A DNA stretch of 64,000 bases from Lachnospiraceae oral taxon 107 str. F0167 (GCA_000209465.1 GL890585.1:145143-209142); one strand, 5' to 3'; shown: positions 16,555-24,508, counted from the stretch's first letter. A program made the numbers and translations. The notes: generated by a model not told the origin, from the sequence alone.

Positions 16555-17100
16555 ATGAATATATATGATTTTAAAGTAAAGAATAATAAGGGCGAGGAAG
16601 TAAGTCTTAGTGATTATAAGAATAAAGTGGTACTTATAATCAACTCTGCAACAGAGTGCGGATTTACACCACAGTATGAGCAGTTACAAAAGCTCTACGC
16701 GGATTATAAGGATAAGGACTTTGTAGTACTTGATTTCCCATGTAACCAGTTCGGACATCAGGCACCGGGAAGTGATGAAGAGATTGCAAAGTTTTGCAGC
16801 TCAAGATTCGGTGTAACTTTCCCATTGTTCTCAAAGGTCGAGGTAAACGGTGACGGAGCCTGTGATTTGTTTAAGTATCTTAAGAGTGAGAAGGGCTTTG
16901 CAGGCTGGGGTGCCGACAATGATATGTCAAAGCTTCTTACAAAAATGCTTGGTGAGGCTGATCCTGACTATGCAAGCAAGCCTGATATCAAATGGAACTT
17001 TACAAAATTCCTTATAGATAAGAGTGGAAATGTCGTAAGGAGATTTGAGCCTACAGAAGGCGTACAGGTAGTTGAAGAGGCTGTAAAAGAATTAATTTAA
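16555..17100 (+). CDS. Glutathione peroxidase-family thiol peroxidase
   Basis: A 181 aa peroxidase of the GPx family. The peroxidatic block 'NSATECGFTPQYEQL' carries cysteine 35 (not selenocysteine: the codon is TGC); 'DFPCNQFGHQAPGSDEEI' and 'KWNFTKFLIDKSGNVVRRF' supply the other conserved residues, including the active-site glutamine and tryptophan region. Cysteine-type bacterial GPx proteins usually take electrons from thioredoxin, and trxA-trxB lie directly upstream. An AGGAG ribosome site precedes the ATG. The following gene encodes an OhrR-type peroxide sensor that may control it. Confidence 0.93.
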   Translation: MNIYDFKVKNNKGEEVSLSDYKNKVVLIINSATECGFTPQYEQLQKLYADYKDKDFVVLDFPCNQFGHQAPGSDEEIAKFCSSRFGVTFPLFSKVEVNGDGACDLFKYLKSEKGFAGWGADNDMSKLLTKMLGEADPDYASKPDIKWNFTKFLIDKSGNVVRRFEPTEGVQVVEEAVKELI

Positions 17101-17175
17101 TTTAAAAGAAATAAGGAGCGTTTATGAAAATAAAGGCTCCTTAAAGTCTTTTAAAATGAAAGAGGGAATATTAAA

Positions 17176-17619
17176 ATGGCGGATAAGTATGACTCACTAA
17201 AACTTGAAAATCAACTTTGTTTTCCACTATATGCCTGCTCAAAGGAAATAGTAAGAAGATATAAGGCGCATTTGGACAAATTGGATCTTACATACACACA
17301 GTACATTGTAATGATGGTGATGTGGGAAGAGAGAGAATTGAATGTAAAGGAGCTTGGAGATAAGCTGTTCCTTGACTCCGGTACACTTACACCTGTACTT
17401 AAAAAACTTGAATCCAAGGGCTATGTCACAAGAGAGCGTTCAAAAATAGATGAGAGAACTCTGATAGTTACATTGACAAAGAGCGGTGAAGAACTCAAAG
17501 AAATGGCACTTGAAATACCGGTAGGTATGAGAGGCTGTCTTAATATAAATGATGAGGAGATGACGCAGCTTAGAAATATGCTAAATAAAATCTTAAGTGA
17601 AATCGGAGAAGAGCCATAG
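17176..17619 (+). CDS. ohrR: OhrR-type organic-peroxide-sensing MarR repressor
   Basis: A 147 aa winged-helix repressor of the MarR family. The N-terminus 'LKLENQLCFPLYACSKEI' matches OhrR, with the peroxide-reactive cysteine exactly at residue 15. The DNA-binding part reads 'LGDKLFLDSGTLTPVLKKLE' and 'RSKIDERTLIVTLT'. A second cysteine at residue 21 could form a disulfide, but the subfamily cannot be decided from sequence alone. It follows a glutathione peroxidase gene and no ohr gene is nearby, which is unusual. A 7 bp hairpin (AAGGAGC/GCTCCTT, 17113-17142) lies between the two genes. Confidence 0.9.
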   Translation: MADKYDSLKLENQLCFPLYACSKEIVRRYKAHLDKLDLTYTQYIVMMVMWEERELNVKELGDKLFLDSGTLTPVLKKLESKGYVTRERSKIDERTLIVTLTKSGEELKEMALEIPVGMRGCLNINDEEMTQLRNMLNKILSEIGEEP

Positions 17620-17693
17620 ATATCTCCTGATACAAAAGCCGGGACTTAAAGTATTATTTATCATAAAATCGGTTGATATAACAGGGAGCTGCT

Positions 17694-17795
17694 ATGGAAG
17701 TAAATTATAAGGATATGGAGAAAACCCTGCCAAGATACTTAAGGAATGATATAGAGGCATGGGTAGAAGGCGTAAAATCAAAGAAAAGATTATAG
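17694..17795 (+). CDS. Small ORF of 33 aa, possibly frameshifted
   Basis: ATG preceded by AGGGAG at suitable spacing. The product begins 'MEVNYKDMEKTLPRYLRNDI' and continues 'EAWVEGVKSKKRL'. I do not recognise a named family, although short proteins with a 'LPRYLRNDIEAW'-like segment occur in Clostridia. In another frame the same DNA reads on through 'KIKEKIIDKALERLGKDN' to a stop at 17828-17830, immediately before the NUDIX start, so the gene may have been 45 aa and lost one base near its 3' end. It precedes the NUDIX gene and could be co-transcribed with it. Confidence 0.45.
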   Translation: MEVNYKDMEKTLPRYLRNDIEAWVEGVKSKKRL

Positions 17796-17830
17796 ATAAA
17801 GCATTGGAAAGATTAGGAAAAGATAATTAA

Positions 17831-18355
17831 ATGAGTGCAGAAAAAGAACTTTGGGATATATATGATGATGACAAAAATCCGACCGGAGAAACAATAGACA
17901 GATATAATTTTTCATTAAAACCCGGACAATTCCACCTGGCGGCAATTGCCGTATTGATTACAGAAGATAAGAAGATATTGATAACCAGACGCTCAATGAA
18001 TAAGAGATGGGCGGCAGGTCTTTGGGAGATACCGGGCGGCGGAGTAAAGGCGGGAGAAAATTCGGAAGCTGCCATATACAGAGAGATTTTAGAAGAAACC
18101 AATATAGATCTGGGTGACAGAAAATATGAAGATTTTTATACTCATAAAAGAGAGAGCAAAGAATCCAACAGCTATTTTGTAGATATGTATTGCTTTAAAA
18201 TTTCTAAAAAAGACATCCTTGGAGTAAAGGTTCAGGAAGAAGAAATACTGGAATCCAAAATAGTAAGCATTTCAGAATTAGAAGATATAGCAAAAAGAGG
18301 AGAGTTTCTGCATTTTGATAATGTAAAGAACTTTCTGTACAGATGTGTAGGATAG
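17831..18355 (+). CDS. NUDIX hydrolase
   Basis: A 174 aa protein with a NUDIX box 'GGVKAGENSEAAIYREILEE' at about residues 73-92 that keeps the G-x5-E-x7-RE-x2-EE metal-binding core; the usual final glycine is replaced (EETNI). The N-terminal 'ELWDIYDDDKNPTGETIDR' resembles the isopentenyl-diphosphate-isomerase-like/YfcD NUDIX group, but many members hydrolyse nucleoside diphosphate derivatives, so the substrate is open. Its ATG directly follows a stop codon of the overlapping small ORF region, with GGAAAAG as a modest ribosome site. A terminator follows. Confidence 0.88.
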   Translation: MSAEKELWDIYDDDKNPTGETIDRYNFSLKPGQFHLAAIAVLITEDKKILITRRSMNKRWAAGLWEIPGGGVKAGENSEAAIYREILEETNIDLGDRKYEDFYTHKRESKESNSYFVDMYCFKISKKDILGVKVQEEEILESKIVSISELEDIAKRGEFLHFDNVKNFLYRCVG

Positions 18356-18358
18356 CAA

Positions 18359-18389
18359 AAAAGCCATGAGAGAACTCGTGGTTTTTTTA
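18359..18389 (+). terminator. Terminator after the NUDIX gene
   Basis: AAGCCATGAG pairs with CTCGTGGTTT (with G-U pairs) around AGAA, followed by a T run. Confidence 0.75.
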
Positions 18390-18490
18390 TTTGGAAGATT
18401 TTTAAGACCATAAAAATATTTTATTTTAAAACGGATTTTCTATGTTACGACATAATGTATCACATTAAAGTATATATGCTTTACGATGTA

Positions 18491-18519
18491 TTGACATATA
18501 TAAAGATTTACAATACTAT
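18491..18519 (+). promoter_or_regulatory. Promoter of the toxin-antitoxin pair
   Basis: TTGACA (18491-18496), 17 bp spacer, TACTAT (18514-18519), 24 bp before the antitoxin start. The repeat ATACTATACTATATAG overlaps the -10 region and could be the autoregulatory site. Confidence 0.7.
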
Positions 18520-18543
18520 ACTATATAGAAAGAGGTGATGAAT

Positions 18544-18825
18544 ATGGCTACAACAAATATTAATATAAGAGTAGATTCAGAATTGAAGCAATCAGCTGAA
18601 GAGTTGTTTAATGATTTAGGTTTAAATATGTCATCAGCTATTACGATGTTTTTAAAAAGTGCTGTCAGTTATGACGGAATACCATTTGAGCTAAAAAGAA
18701 ATACTCCAAACACAAAAACTAAAATTGCCCTTAGCGAATATGAGGAAATGAAAAGGAATCCTGAAAAATATAAAAGATATAATTCATTTGATGAAATTGT
18801 TAAAGAGGTATTAGAGGATGCTTGA
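18544..18825 (+). CDS. DinJ/RelB-family antitoxin
   Basis: A 93 aa ribbon-helix-helix antitoxin that should bind and neutralise the downstream RelE-type toxin and repress the pair. The DNA-binding N-terminus 'TNINIRVDSELKQSAEELF' followed by 'DLGLNMSSAITMFLKSAV' is diagnostic of the RelB/DinJ family. The C-terminal half is the toxin-binding region. The start is the ATG at 18544, 6 nt after AGAGGTG. The gene overlaps the toxin gene by eight bases. Confidence 0.92.
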   Translation: MATTNINIRVDSELKQSAEELFNDLGLNMSSAITMFLKSAVSYDGIPFELKRNTPNTKTKIALSEYEEMKRNPEKYKRYNSFDEIVKEVLEDA

Positions 18826-19090
18826 TATTATTCCGTCAAATCAGTTTAAAAAGGATTTGAAGCTTGCAAGTAAGCGTGGATTTAAAATTAATAATTTAAC
18901 AAAAGTTGTTAATACCTTAGCTAAAGAAGAGAAATTAGATAATAAATATCGTGACCATGCTTTGAGAGGAGAATATCAGGGGTTTCGAGAATGTCATATT
19001 GAGCCGGATTGGTTATTGATATATCGTATAGAGAATGAGGCTTTGGAGCTGTTTCTTTTTAGGACCGGAACACATTCGGATTTATTTTGA
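18818..19090 (+). CDS. YafQ-family mRNA interferase toxin (RelE superfamily)
   Basis: A 90 aa ribosome-dependent endoribonuclease. It matches YafQ closely: 'YRDHALRGEYQGFRECHIEP' followed by 'DWLLIYRIENEALELFLFRT'. The residues known to be catalytic in YafQ are present as His47, His60, Asp64, Trp65, Arg82 and His86, so it should be active. It overlaps the antitoxin gene by eight bases, which couples translation. The pair stands between unrelated genes with no trace of a larger mobile element, consistent with independent acquisition. Confidence 0.94.
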   Translation: MLDIIPSNQFKKDLKLASKRGFKINNLTKVVNTLAKEEKLDNKYRDHALRGEYQGFRECHIEPDWLLIYRIENEALELFLFRTGTHSDLF

Positions 19091-19256
19091 ATTAAACATT
19101 CAATTTTTACAGCATCTTTACGGTTATTTGAATCTATTTCATTTTCCATGTATTTAAGGTAAACTATAGAGGATGGTTTAGTTTTATATAAATCATAACA
19201 AGTTTAACAGGACAATAAAGGGCATTGTCGAAACATTGTGTTGAAAGGAGTAATTT

Positions 19257-20066
19257 ATGAAGAAGAAAATTTTACCGGTGCTTGCATTGATGGCAGGTAC
19301 ATTATTGCTGTCAATACCGGCATTTGCATCGGCAGAAGGCTGGAAAAGAGATAATAGCGGCTGGTGGTATCAGTTTTCTGACGGTTCTTATAAAAGATCA
19401 TCATGGGTAAAAGTAAATAATGCATGGTATTATATGAACGGCTCAGGCTATATGCAGACAGGCTGGTTAAATGACGGAGGCTCATGGTACTATCTGGATG
19501 CGATCAATGGAGATATGAAGGTAGGCTGGGTGAATGTAAATAATGCATGGTATTATTTGGATCCTTCAGAGGGCGGACGCATGGCTGTAAATACATATAC
19601 ACCGGGTGGATATTATGTGGATGCAAACGGAGTATATCAGGCAGGTGCCGCAAAGACAAATAACTCGGGAAATTCAAATAATTCAGGAAGCACAAGTGCA
19701 AGTGCATTTGAGAATAAAGTTATCGAACTTGTAAATGCAGAGAGAGCAAAACATGGAGTTGCACCTTTAAGTACGGATAATGCACTTATGGGCAGTGCGG
19801 ATATAAGAGCAAAGGAGCTTGTAAGTCTGTTTTCACATTCAAGACCTGACGGCTCTGATTATACTACAGTTCTTCCATCAGGGCTTAATGCATGGGGAGA
19901 AAATGTTGCTATGGGACAGACAAGCCCTGAAAAGGTTATGGAATCATGGATGAACTCATCAGGACATAGAGCAAATATACTTAGCAGTGATTTTACTCTG
20001 ATAGGTGTGGGATTCTATGAAAGTGGCGGAGAGTATTATTGGGTACAAAACTTTGGAAGAAGATAA
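19257..20066 (+). CDS. Secreted CAP/SCP-domain protein with cell-wall-binding repeats
   Basis: A 269 aa exported protein. Residues 1-26 form a signal peptide with an A-x-A cleavage site. Four aromatic-rich repeats of the choline/glucan-binding type follow at about residues 28-125 ('GWKRDNSGWWYQFSDGSY', 'WVKVNNAWYYMNGSGYM', 'WLNDGGSWYYLD', 'WVNVNNAWYYLDP'), then a Ser/Asn/Gly linker to about residue 150. The C-terminal CAP domain (about 152-267) has 'VIELVNAERAKHGVAPLS', 'SHSRPDGS', 'GENVAMG' and 'SWMNSSGHRANIL'. The repeats probably hold it on the wall; bacterial CAP domains have no firmly assigned activity. An AAAGGAG ribosome site is present. Confidence 0.92.
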   Translation: MKKKILPVLALMAGTLLLSIPAFASAEGWKRDNSGWWYQFSDGSYKRSSWVKVNNAWYYMNGSGYMQTGWLNDGGSWYYLDAINGDMKVGWVNVNNAWYYLDPSEGGRMAVNTYTPGGYYVDANGVYQAGAAKTNNSGNSNNSGSTSASAFENKVIELVNAERAKHGVAPLSTDNALMGSADIRAKELVSLFSHSRPDGSDYTTVLPSGLNAWGENVAMGQTSPEKVMESWMNSSGHRANILSSDFTLIGVGFYESGGEYYWVQNFGRR

Positions 20067-20144
20067 CAAACTTTTAAAGGGTGTAAGTCCATATAATAAA
20101 ATTAAATAAGAGAAAAACAATTCTTACTTACATAATTTAAAATC

Positions 20145-20189
20145 AACCTATACTTTAAGTGTATTGTGCTTTAAGGTATAGGTTTTTTT
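20145..20189 (+). terminator. Terminator after the CAP gene
   Basis: AACCTATACTTTAA pairs with TTAAGGTATAGGTT (one wobble) around a short loop, followed by seven T. Confidence 0.9.
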
Positions 20190-20249
20190 AATAAATATCT
20201 TAGAAATCTTTTTAAAATTTCCCACGAATATATAAATATAAATATAAAT

Positions 20250-20282
20250 ACTATAAACCTATAGACAAAAAGGGTTTATAGT
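20250..20282. promoter_or_regulatory. Inverted repeat upstream of the amino-acid ABC operon
   Basis: ACTATAAACC pairs perfectly with GGTTTATAGT across a 13 bp spacer, 64-96 bp before the first permease start. No T run follows, so an operator or leader structure is more likely than a terminator. The left arm also forms the small palindrome CTATA-AACC-TATAG. Confidence 0.55.
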
Positions 20283-20345
20283 GATATTATCTACTCCAGA
20301 AAATAAATCAAGGGATACGGTATGTATCTTGGAGAAAGTAATATT

Positions 20346-21005
20346 ATGGATTTTGAATTTATAAGGCAGGTAATTCCTTTATATATACATGCGGCGCTTT
20401 TGACGCTAAAAATCGGTATACTTGGAATAATATCCGCCATAGCGATAGGTCTTTTATGCACATTGATTTTGCATAAGAAAATACCGATACTTAAGCAACT
20501 CGTAAGTATATACATTGAATTCAGCAGAAATACACCGCTTCTTATACAGTTGTTTTTTATATACTACGGCTTGCCGAAACTTGGAATAAAGGTGGATGCC
20601 GATATATGTGGTGTATTCGGATTGGCATTCCTTGGCGGCAGCTATATGTGTGAGGCTTTTAGAAGCGGGATAGAGACTATAGATAAGATACAGGAGGAGA
20701 GTGCATTAAGCCTTGGGCTTAGCCATAATCAGGCTCTTTTCTATATACTTTTGCCGCAAGCGGTTTCAATAAGTACACCGGCATTTGTAGCAAATATAAT
20801 TTTTCTTTTAAAGGAAACCTCGGTATTCTCGGCTATAAGCCTTATGGATCTGATGTTTACGGCAAAGGATCTGATAGGACTGTACTATAAAACAGTTGAA
20901 AGTCTGGCACTGTTGGTATTTTTTTATCTTATTATATTATTACCGGTGTCCATGCTAGGTTCCTATATAGAGAGGAGGGTGCGCTATGCCGGATTTGGGG
21001 CTTGA
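20346..21005 (+). CDS. Polar amino-acid ABC transporter permease 1 (HisM/GlnP type)
   Basis: A 219 aa inner-membrane permease. It has about five hydrophobic segments with the family patterns 'ISAIAIGLLCTLIL', 'YIEFSRNTPLLIQLFFIYYG' and the EAA-type 'EESALSLGLSHNQALFYILL'. I start at the ATG at 20346, which is preceded by GGAGAAAG; an in-frame ATG 24 bases upstream overlaps that site. It overlaps the second permease gene by 20 bases. Part of a four-gene importer with two permeases, an ATPase and a binding lipoprotein. Confidence 0.93.
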   Translation: MDFEFIRQVIPLYIHAALLTLKIGILGIISAIAIGLLCTLILHKKIPILKQLVSIYIEFSRNTPLLIQLFFIYYGLPKLGIKVDADICGVFGLAFLGGSYMCEAFRSGIETIDKIQEESALSLGLSHNQALFYILLPQAVSISTPAFVANIIFLLKETSVFSAISLMDLMFTAKDLIGLYYKTVESLALLVFFYLIILLPVSMLGSYIERRVRYAGFGA

Positions 21006-21657
21006 TGTGATATTTAAAGGCAGGAATGCCATAAGACTTCTTGGCGGACTTGGCATAGCTCTTAGAATAAGCTTGATAGCGGTGCTTATCAGTATACCTC
21101 TTGGTATTTTGGTAGGAATACTGATGACTTTTAAGAATCCTATAATAAAAGCGGTATTTAGAATATATCTGGAATTTATAAGGATAATGCCGCAGCTTGT
21201 ACTTTTATTTATAGTATTTTTTGGAAGTACAAGAGTACTTGGAGCTGATATTTCAGGAGATTTGGCAGCTGTTATAGTATTCAGCCTTTGGGGTATTGCA
21301 GAGATGGGAGATTTGGTAAGAGGTGCGATTATAAGTATACCGAAGCACCAGTATGAGAGCAGTGAAGCACTGGGACTTGATAAAAGGCAGACATTTATAT
21401 ATATTATCATTCCGCAAACTGTAAAGAGGCTTATACCGCTTTCAATAAACCTGATTACAAGAATGATAAAGACCACATCACTTGTACTTATGATCGGGGT
21501 GGTCGAGGTGATAAAGGTTGCGCAGCAGATAATAGAGGCAAACAGGACATCCAGTCCCAATGCAGCTTTTGGAGTATATTTGGCGGTATTTATAATGTAT
21601 TTTATTGCATGTACACCTATCAGTATGTTTGCAAGATATTTGGAAAAGAGAAATTAA
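20986..21657 (+). CDS. Polar amino-acid ABC transporter permease 2
   Basis: A 223 aa permease paired with the preceding gene. Features are 'LGIALRISLIAVLISIPLGI', 'YLEFIRIMPQLVLLFIVFFG' and the EAA loop 'YESSEALGLDKRQTFIYIII'. The ATG lies inside the 3' end of permease 1 after GAGAGGAGG, a strong ribosome site, so translation is coupled. The two permeases probably form a heterodimer. The ATPase start lies 32 bp after its stop. Confidence 0.93.
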   Translation: MPDLGLDVIFKGRNAIRLLGGLGIALRISLIAVLISIPLGILVGILMTFKNPIIKAVFRIYLEFIRIMPQLVLLFIVFFGSTRVLGADISGDLAAVIVFSLWGIAEMGDLVRGAIISIPKHQYESSEALGLDKRQTFIYIIIPQTVKRLIPLSINLITRMIKTTSLVLMIGVVEVIKVAQQIIEANRTSSPNAAFGVYLAVFIMYFIACTPISMFARYLEKRN

Positions 21658-21689
21658 TAATGAAGATTGGAATGATGGAAGGAGAGAAT

Positions 21690-22463
21690 ATGCCCCCATT
21701 ATTGGAAATAAAAAATGTTGTAAAAAATTATGACGGAAAAACGCCTGTTCTTGAGGGAGTCAGCCTGGAACTTAATAAGGGAGAGGTAATAGTACTTATA
21801 GGACCAAGCGGTTGCGGAAAGTCAACACTTCTTCGATGTATCAACGGATTGGAAGAAATACAGGGAGGAAGCATCAGCCTTGACGGAGAGGTGATTGATT
21901 ATAAGAAAAAGGATTTGACAAAGCTTAGGCAAAAAATAGGAATGGTATTCCAAAGTTATGAGCTTTTTCCTCATATGACCATAATTGAAAATATTATACT
22001 TGCACCTACAAAGGTGGGAGGAGTTGGCAGAGAGAGCGCAAAAAAGGAAGCATTAAAGCTTCTTGAAAAGGTGGGGCTTGCACATAAAGCAAATGCCTAC
22101 CCGAGGGAACTCTCAGGAGGTCAAAAACAAAGGGTTGCAATAGTTAGAGCACTTGCAATGCATCCGGAGATTTTATTATTTGATGAGGTTACTGCGGCAC
22201 TTGATCCTGAAATGGTCAGAGAAGTGCTGGATGTAATGCTTGAACTTGCAAAGCAGGGTTCAACTATGATGATTGTTACTCATGAGATGCAATTTGCAGA
22301 GGCGGTTGCGGACAGAGTATATTTCCTTGATAAGGGGAATATAGTGGAAACGGGCAGACCGAAGAGCTTTTTCACATCACCAAAGACTGAAAGAGCAAGA
22401 CAATTTTTGAATATTTTTGAGTTTGAATCTATTAAAGACGAAAATGAAGAATATAATATATAG
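21690..22463 (+). CDS. Polar amino-acid ABC transporter ATP-binding protein (GlnQ type)
   Basis: The ATPase of the importer, 257 aa. Walker A is 'GPSGCGKST', the Q-loop region is 'IGMVFQSYELFPHMT', the signature is 'LSGGQKQRVAIVRALA', and Walker B with the D-loop is 'ILLFDEVTAALDPEM'; the switch histidine is in 'IVTHEMQFA'. All motifs are intact. The start at 21690 follows AAGGAGAG; longer in-frame starts lie inside permease 2 or lack a ribosome site. The binding-protein gene starts 21 bp downstream. Confidence 0.95.
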   Translation: MPPLLEIKNVVKNYDGKTPVLEGVSLELNKGEVIVLIGPSGCGKSTLLRCINGLEEIQGGSISLDGEVIDYKKKDLTKLRQKIGMVFQSYELFPHMTIIENIILAPTKVGGVGRESAKKEALKLLEKVGLAHKANAYPRELSGGQKQRVAIVRALAMHPEILLFDEVTAALDPEMVREVLDVMLELAKQGSTMMIVTHEMQFAEAVADRVYFLDKGNIVETGRPKSFFTSPKTERARQFLNIFEFESIKDENEEYNI

Positions 22464-22484
22464 ATTTTATTGGAGGAATTTAGA

Positions 22485-23336
22485 ATGAAAAAAGGTAAAT
22501 TAATAGGATTATTAGGTATTTTAACAGCAGGTGTTTTGGCACTTAGTGCATGTGGTTCATCTTCAAAGCAGGCAGGTAAAAACAATTTCAGAACTTTGGA
22601 TGAGATAAAAAAATCAGGAACTATAAATATCGGAGTGTTCTCAGATAAGCACCCGTTCGGATATGTGGATGAAAACGGTGAATATCAGGGATATGATATT
22701 TATTTTGGAAACAGACTTGCAGAGGATTTAGGAGTTAAAATAAATTATGTCAGTACAGAGGCGGCAAACAGAGTGGAATATCTTGAGACCGGAAAGGTGG
22801 ATATTATACTTGCAAACTTTACGGTTACACCTGAAAGAGCGGAGGCTGTAGATTTTGCACTGCCATATATGAATGTAGGACTTGGAGTGATTTCATCTGA
22901 AAAGGATGCCGTAGCAAGTCTTGATAACTGGAATGCAGATGATGAAATGATTGTAATTTCAGGAACAACAGCAGAACCGTATATGACTAAAAACTACCCA
23001 AATATCAAACTTCAAAAGTATGATACCTATGCAAATGCCAAGAATGCATTATTAAACGGAACAGGCAAGGCATGGGTAAATGACAATACAGAGGTTATCG
23101 CATTTGCAAACAGCAACCCGGGCTATGTGGTGGGTATTGACAGTCTTGGTGTAAACGACACTATTGCACCGGCTGTTACAAAGGGAAACAGCAGTCTGCT
23201 TGAGTGGATAAATACGGAGATTGAAAATCTCGGCAAGGAGAATTTCTTCCACAAGGATTATGAAGAAACACTTACCGATACATATGGAAGTGCTTATGCG
23301 GATACTCTTGTAATCGAAGGCGGAAAAACAAAGTAA
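22485..23336 (+). CDS. Amino-acid-binding lipoprotein of the ABC importer
   Basis: A 283 aa family-3 binding protein. The signal peptide ends in the lipobox LSAC (cysteine 23). Typical segments follow: 'RTLDEIKKSGTINIGVFSD', 'PFGYVDENGEYQGYDI', and 'ANFTVTPERAEAVDFALPYM'. The pattern 'EAANRVEYLETGKVDI' recalls cysteine- or acidic-amino-acid-binding members such as CjaA and PEB1, but the ligand cannot be fixed from sequence. The start at 22485 follows GGAGG. Last gene of the operon, before a strong terminator. Confidence 0.92.
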   Translation: MKKGKLIGLLGILTAGVLALSACGSSSKQAGKNNFRTLDEIKKSGTINIGVFSDKHPFGYVDENGEYQGYDIYFGNRLAEDLGVKINYVSTEAANRVEYLETGKVDIILANFTVTPERAEAVDFALPYMNVGLGVISSEKDAVASLDNWNADDEMIVISGTTAEPYMTKNYPNIKLQKYDTYANAKNALLNGTGKAWVNDNTEVIAFANSNPGYVVGIDSLGVNDTIAPAVTKGNSSLLEWINTEIENLGKENFFHKDYEETLTDTYGSAYADTLVIEGGKTK

Positions 23337-23362
23337 AATCGGAAATCCTTATTTAAATATAT

Positions 23363-23394
23363 AAAAAAGAACCTCAAAAAAGGGGTTCTTTTTT
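23363..23394. terminator. Bidirectional terminator between the amino-acid operon and the DUF421 gene
   Basis: AAAAAAGAACC pairs with GGTTCTTTTTT. It has T runs on both strands and sits between two convergent genes. Confidence 0.9.
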
Positions 23395-23419
23395 AATACA
23401 TATAAAGTCTATATAAATA

Positions 23420-24055
23420 TTATATTTTCGGATAGGTGGTCAGGTTTAATTCACCATTTACATATTCGCCAAGAAATATTTGCTGTATATGTTCGATGCC
23501 CTGCTCTTTTACAGATGAGAGCAGCCATTTTTCATCATGTCCGATAAGCTCAAGTATATCCTGATTTATTTTCCCGTTTGAGATAATGGGGAACTTAGGT
23601 GTAGCGGATTGCATATCTATAATGGTCAGCTTGCCGTTAGTCTCCATAATAGCCGATTTAACCTCCTTTGTAGAGACCAGCCCTTCCATTCTGATATGAA
23701 GCATAAGCTGCTCGGCGGATATACCGACCTTTGCACAATTTGCCACATTGACCTTGCCGTTTTTTATCAGAATAACAGGATTGCCGACTACCAATGATTT
23801 AATAAATTTGATATTAATAAGCAGCTTTACAATAATAACCACCAAGGACCAGATAAGTATAAATATGAGGAAGGTTAAAATAGAAATAGATGTATTATAA
23901 ATAACTCCACCTATAATACCTCCGAGTACATAGTTTTGAATCTGGTTTAGCGGAGTGTTTATTGAGAACTCATATTTGCCCAGTATATGTATTTGTAAAA
24001 TCATCACCATAATACCAAGTATAAATTTGATTCCTACGAGTAAATATATATTCAT
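23420..24055 (-). CDS. DUF421 (YetF-like) membrane protein
   Basis: A 211 aa protein with three N-terminal transmembrane helices (about residues 5-85) and a soluble C-terminal alpha/beta region of the DUF421/YetF family. The family pattern is visible in 'LNQIQNYVLGGIIGGVIYN', 'GNPVILIKNGKVNVANCAKV' and 'MEGLVSTKEVKSAIMETNGK'. Its function is not established beyond links to spores and envelope stress in bacilli. It follows a DUF3290 gene by three bases, a pairing widespread in Firmicutes, so the two proteins probably act together in the membrane. Confidence 0.92.
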   Translation of the reverse strand: MNIYLLVGIKFILGIMVMILQIHILGKYEFSINTPLNQIQNYVLGGIIGGVIYNTSISILTFLIFILIWSLVVIIVKLLINIKFIKSLVVGNPVILIKNGKVNVANCAKVGISAEQLMLHIRMEGLVSTKEVKSAIMETNGKLTIIDMQSATPKFPIISNGKINQDILELIGHDEKWLLSSVKEQGIEHIQQIFLGEYVNGELNLTTYPKI

Positions 24056-24058
24056 AAA

Positions 24059-24508
24059 TTATCTCTCCCCATTTATATATACATTGTGATCGATTACATG
24101 TGTGCGCTCCAAAGTATAGGAATTATTGTCGGAATTCAGATGAACTCTGTAGTCCTCTTCATTATATCTGACGATAATGTCGTCCTTTAAAGTGGTGGAA
24201 TTTACCATTACTTCATCAGGTGAAATATGATTATCGATAGCAACACTTTCAATAAATTTTAAAAGTACATGAGACTGTGAAAAATCTCTGTGATTTTGCT
24301 TATAGCTTTCGACCTGAATACCTAAAAGTATAAATGTCAGGACTACAATGCCTATTGCAATATCTCTCAATCTGGTTTTCATCCTGTTTTTCATAAATTT
24401 GAGTGCTGTCAGTATAAAGACGGCTAAAAGTACAATTATAACAGCTGAACGCAGTATCAAAGCTGTTGACTGATTTTTGGTGATATATTCTAAAGTATAA
24501 AAATTCAT
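24059..24508 (-). CDS. DUF3290 membrane protein, partner of DUF421
   Basis: A 149 aa protein with two transmembrane helices (about residues 16-40 and 50-68) and a C-terminal soluble segment. The start 'MNFYTLEYITKNQSTA' and the end 'HVIDHNVYINGER' are characteristic of DUF3290 proteins, whose function is unknown. It is transcribed with the DUF421 gene on the minus strand; a GGGAG-type site lies before the ATG. The 128 bp upstream hold only the palindrome at 24571-24603. Confidence 0.88.
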   Translation of the reverse strand: MNFYTLEYITKNQSTALILRSAVIIVLLAVFILTALKFMKNRMKTRLRDIAIGIVVLTFILLGIQVESYKQNHRDFSQSHVLLKFIESVAIDNHISPDEVMVNSTTLKDDIIVRYNEEDYRVHLNSDNNSYTLERTHVIDHNVYINGER

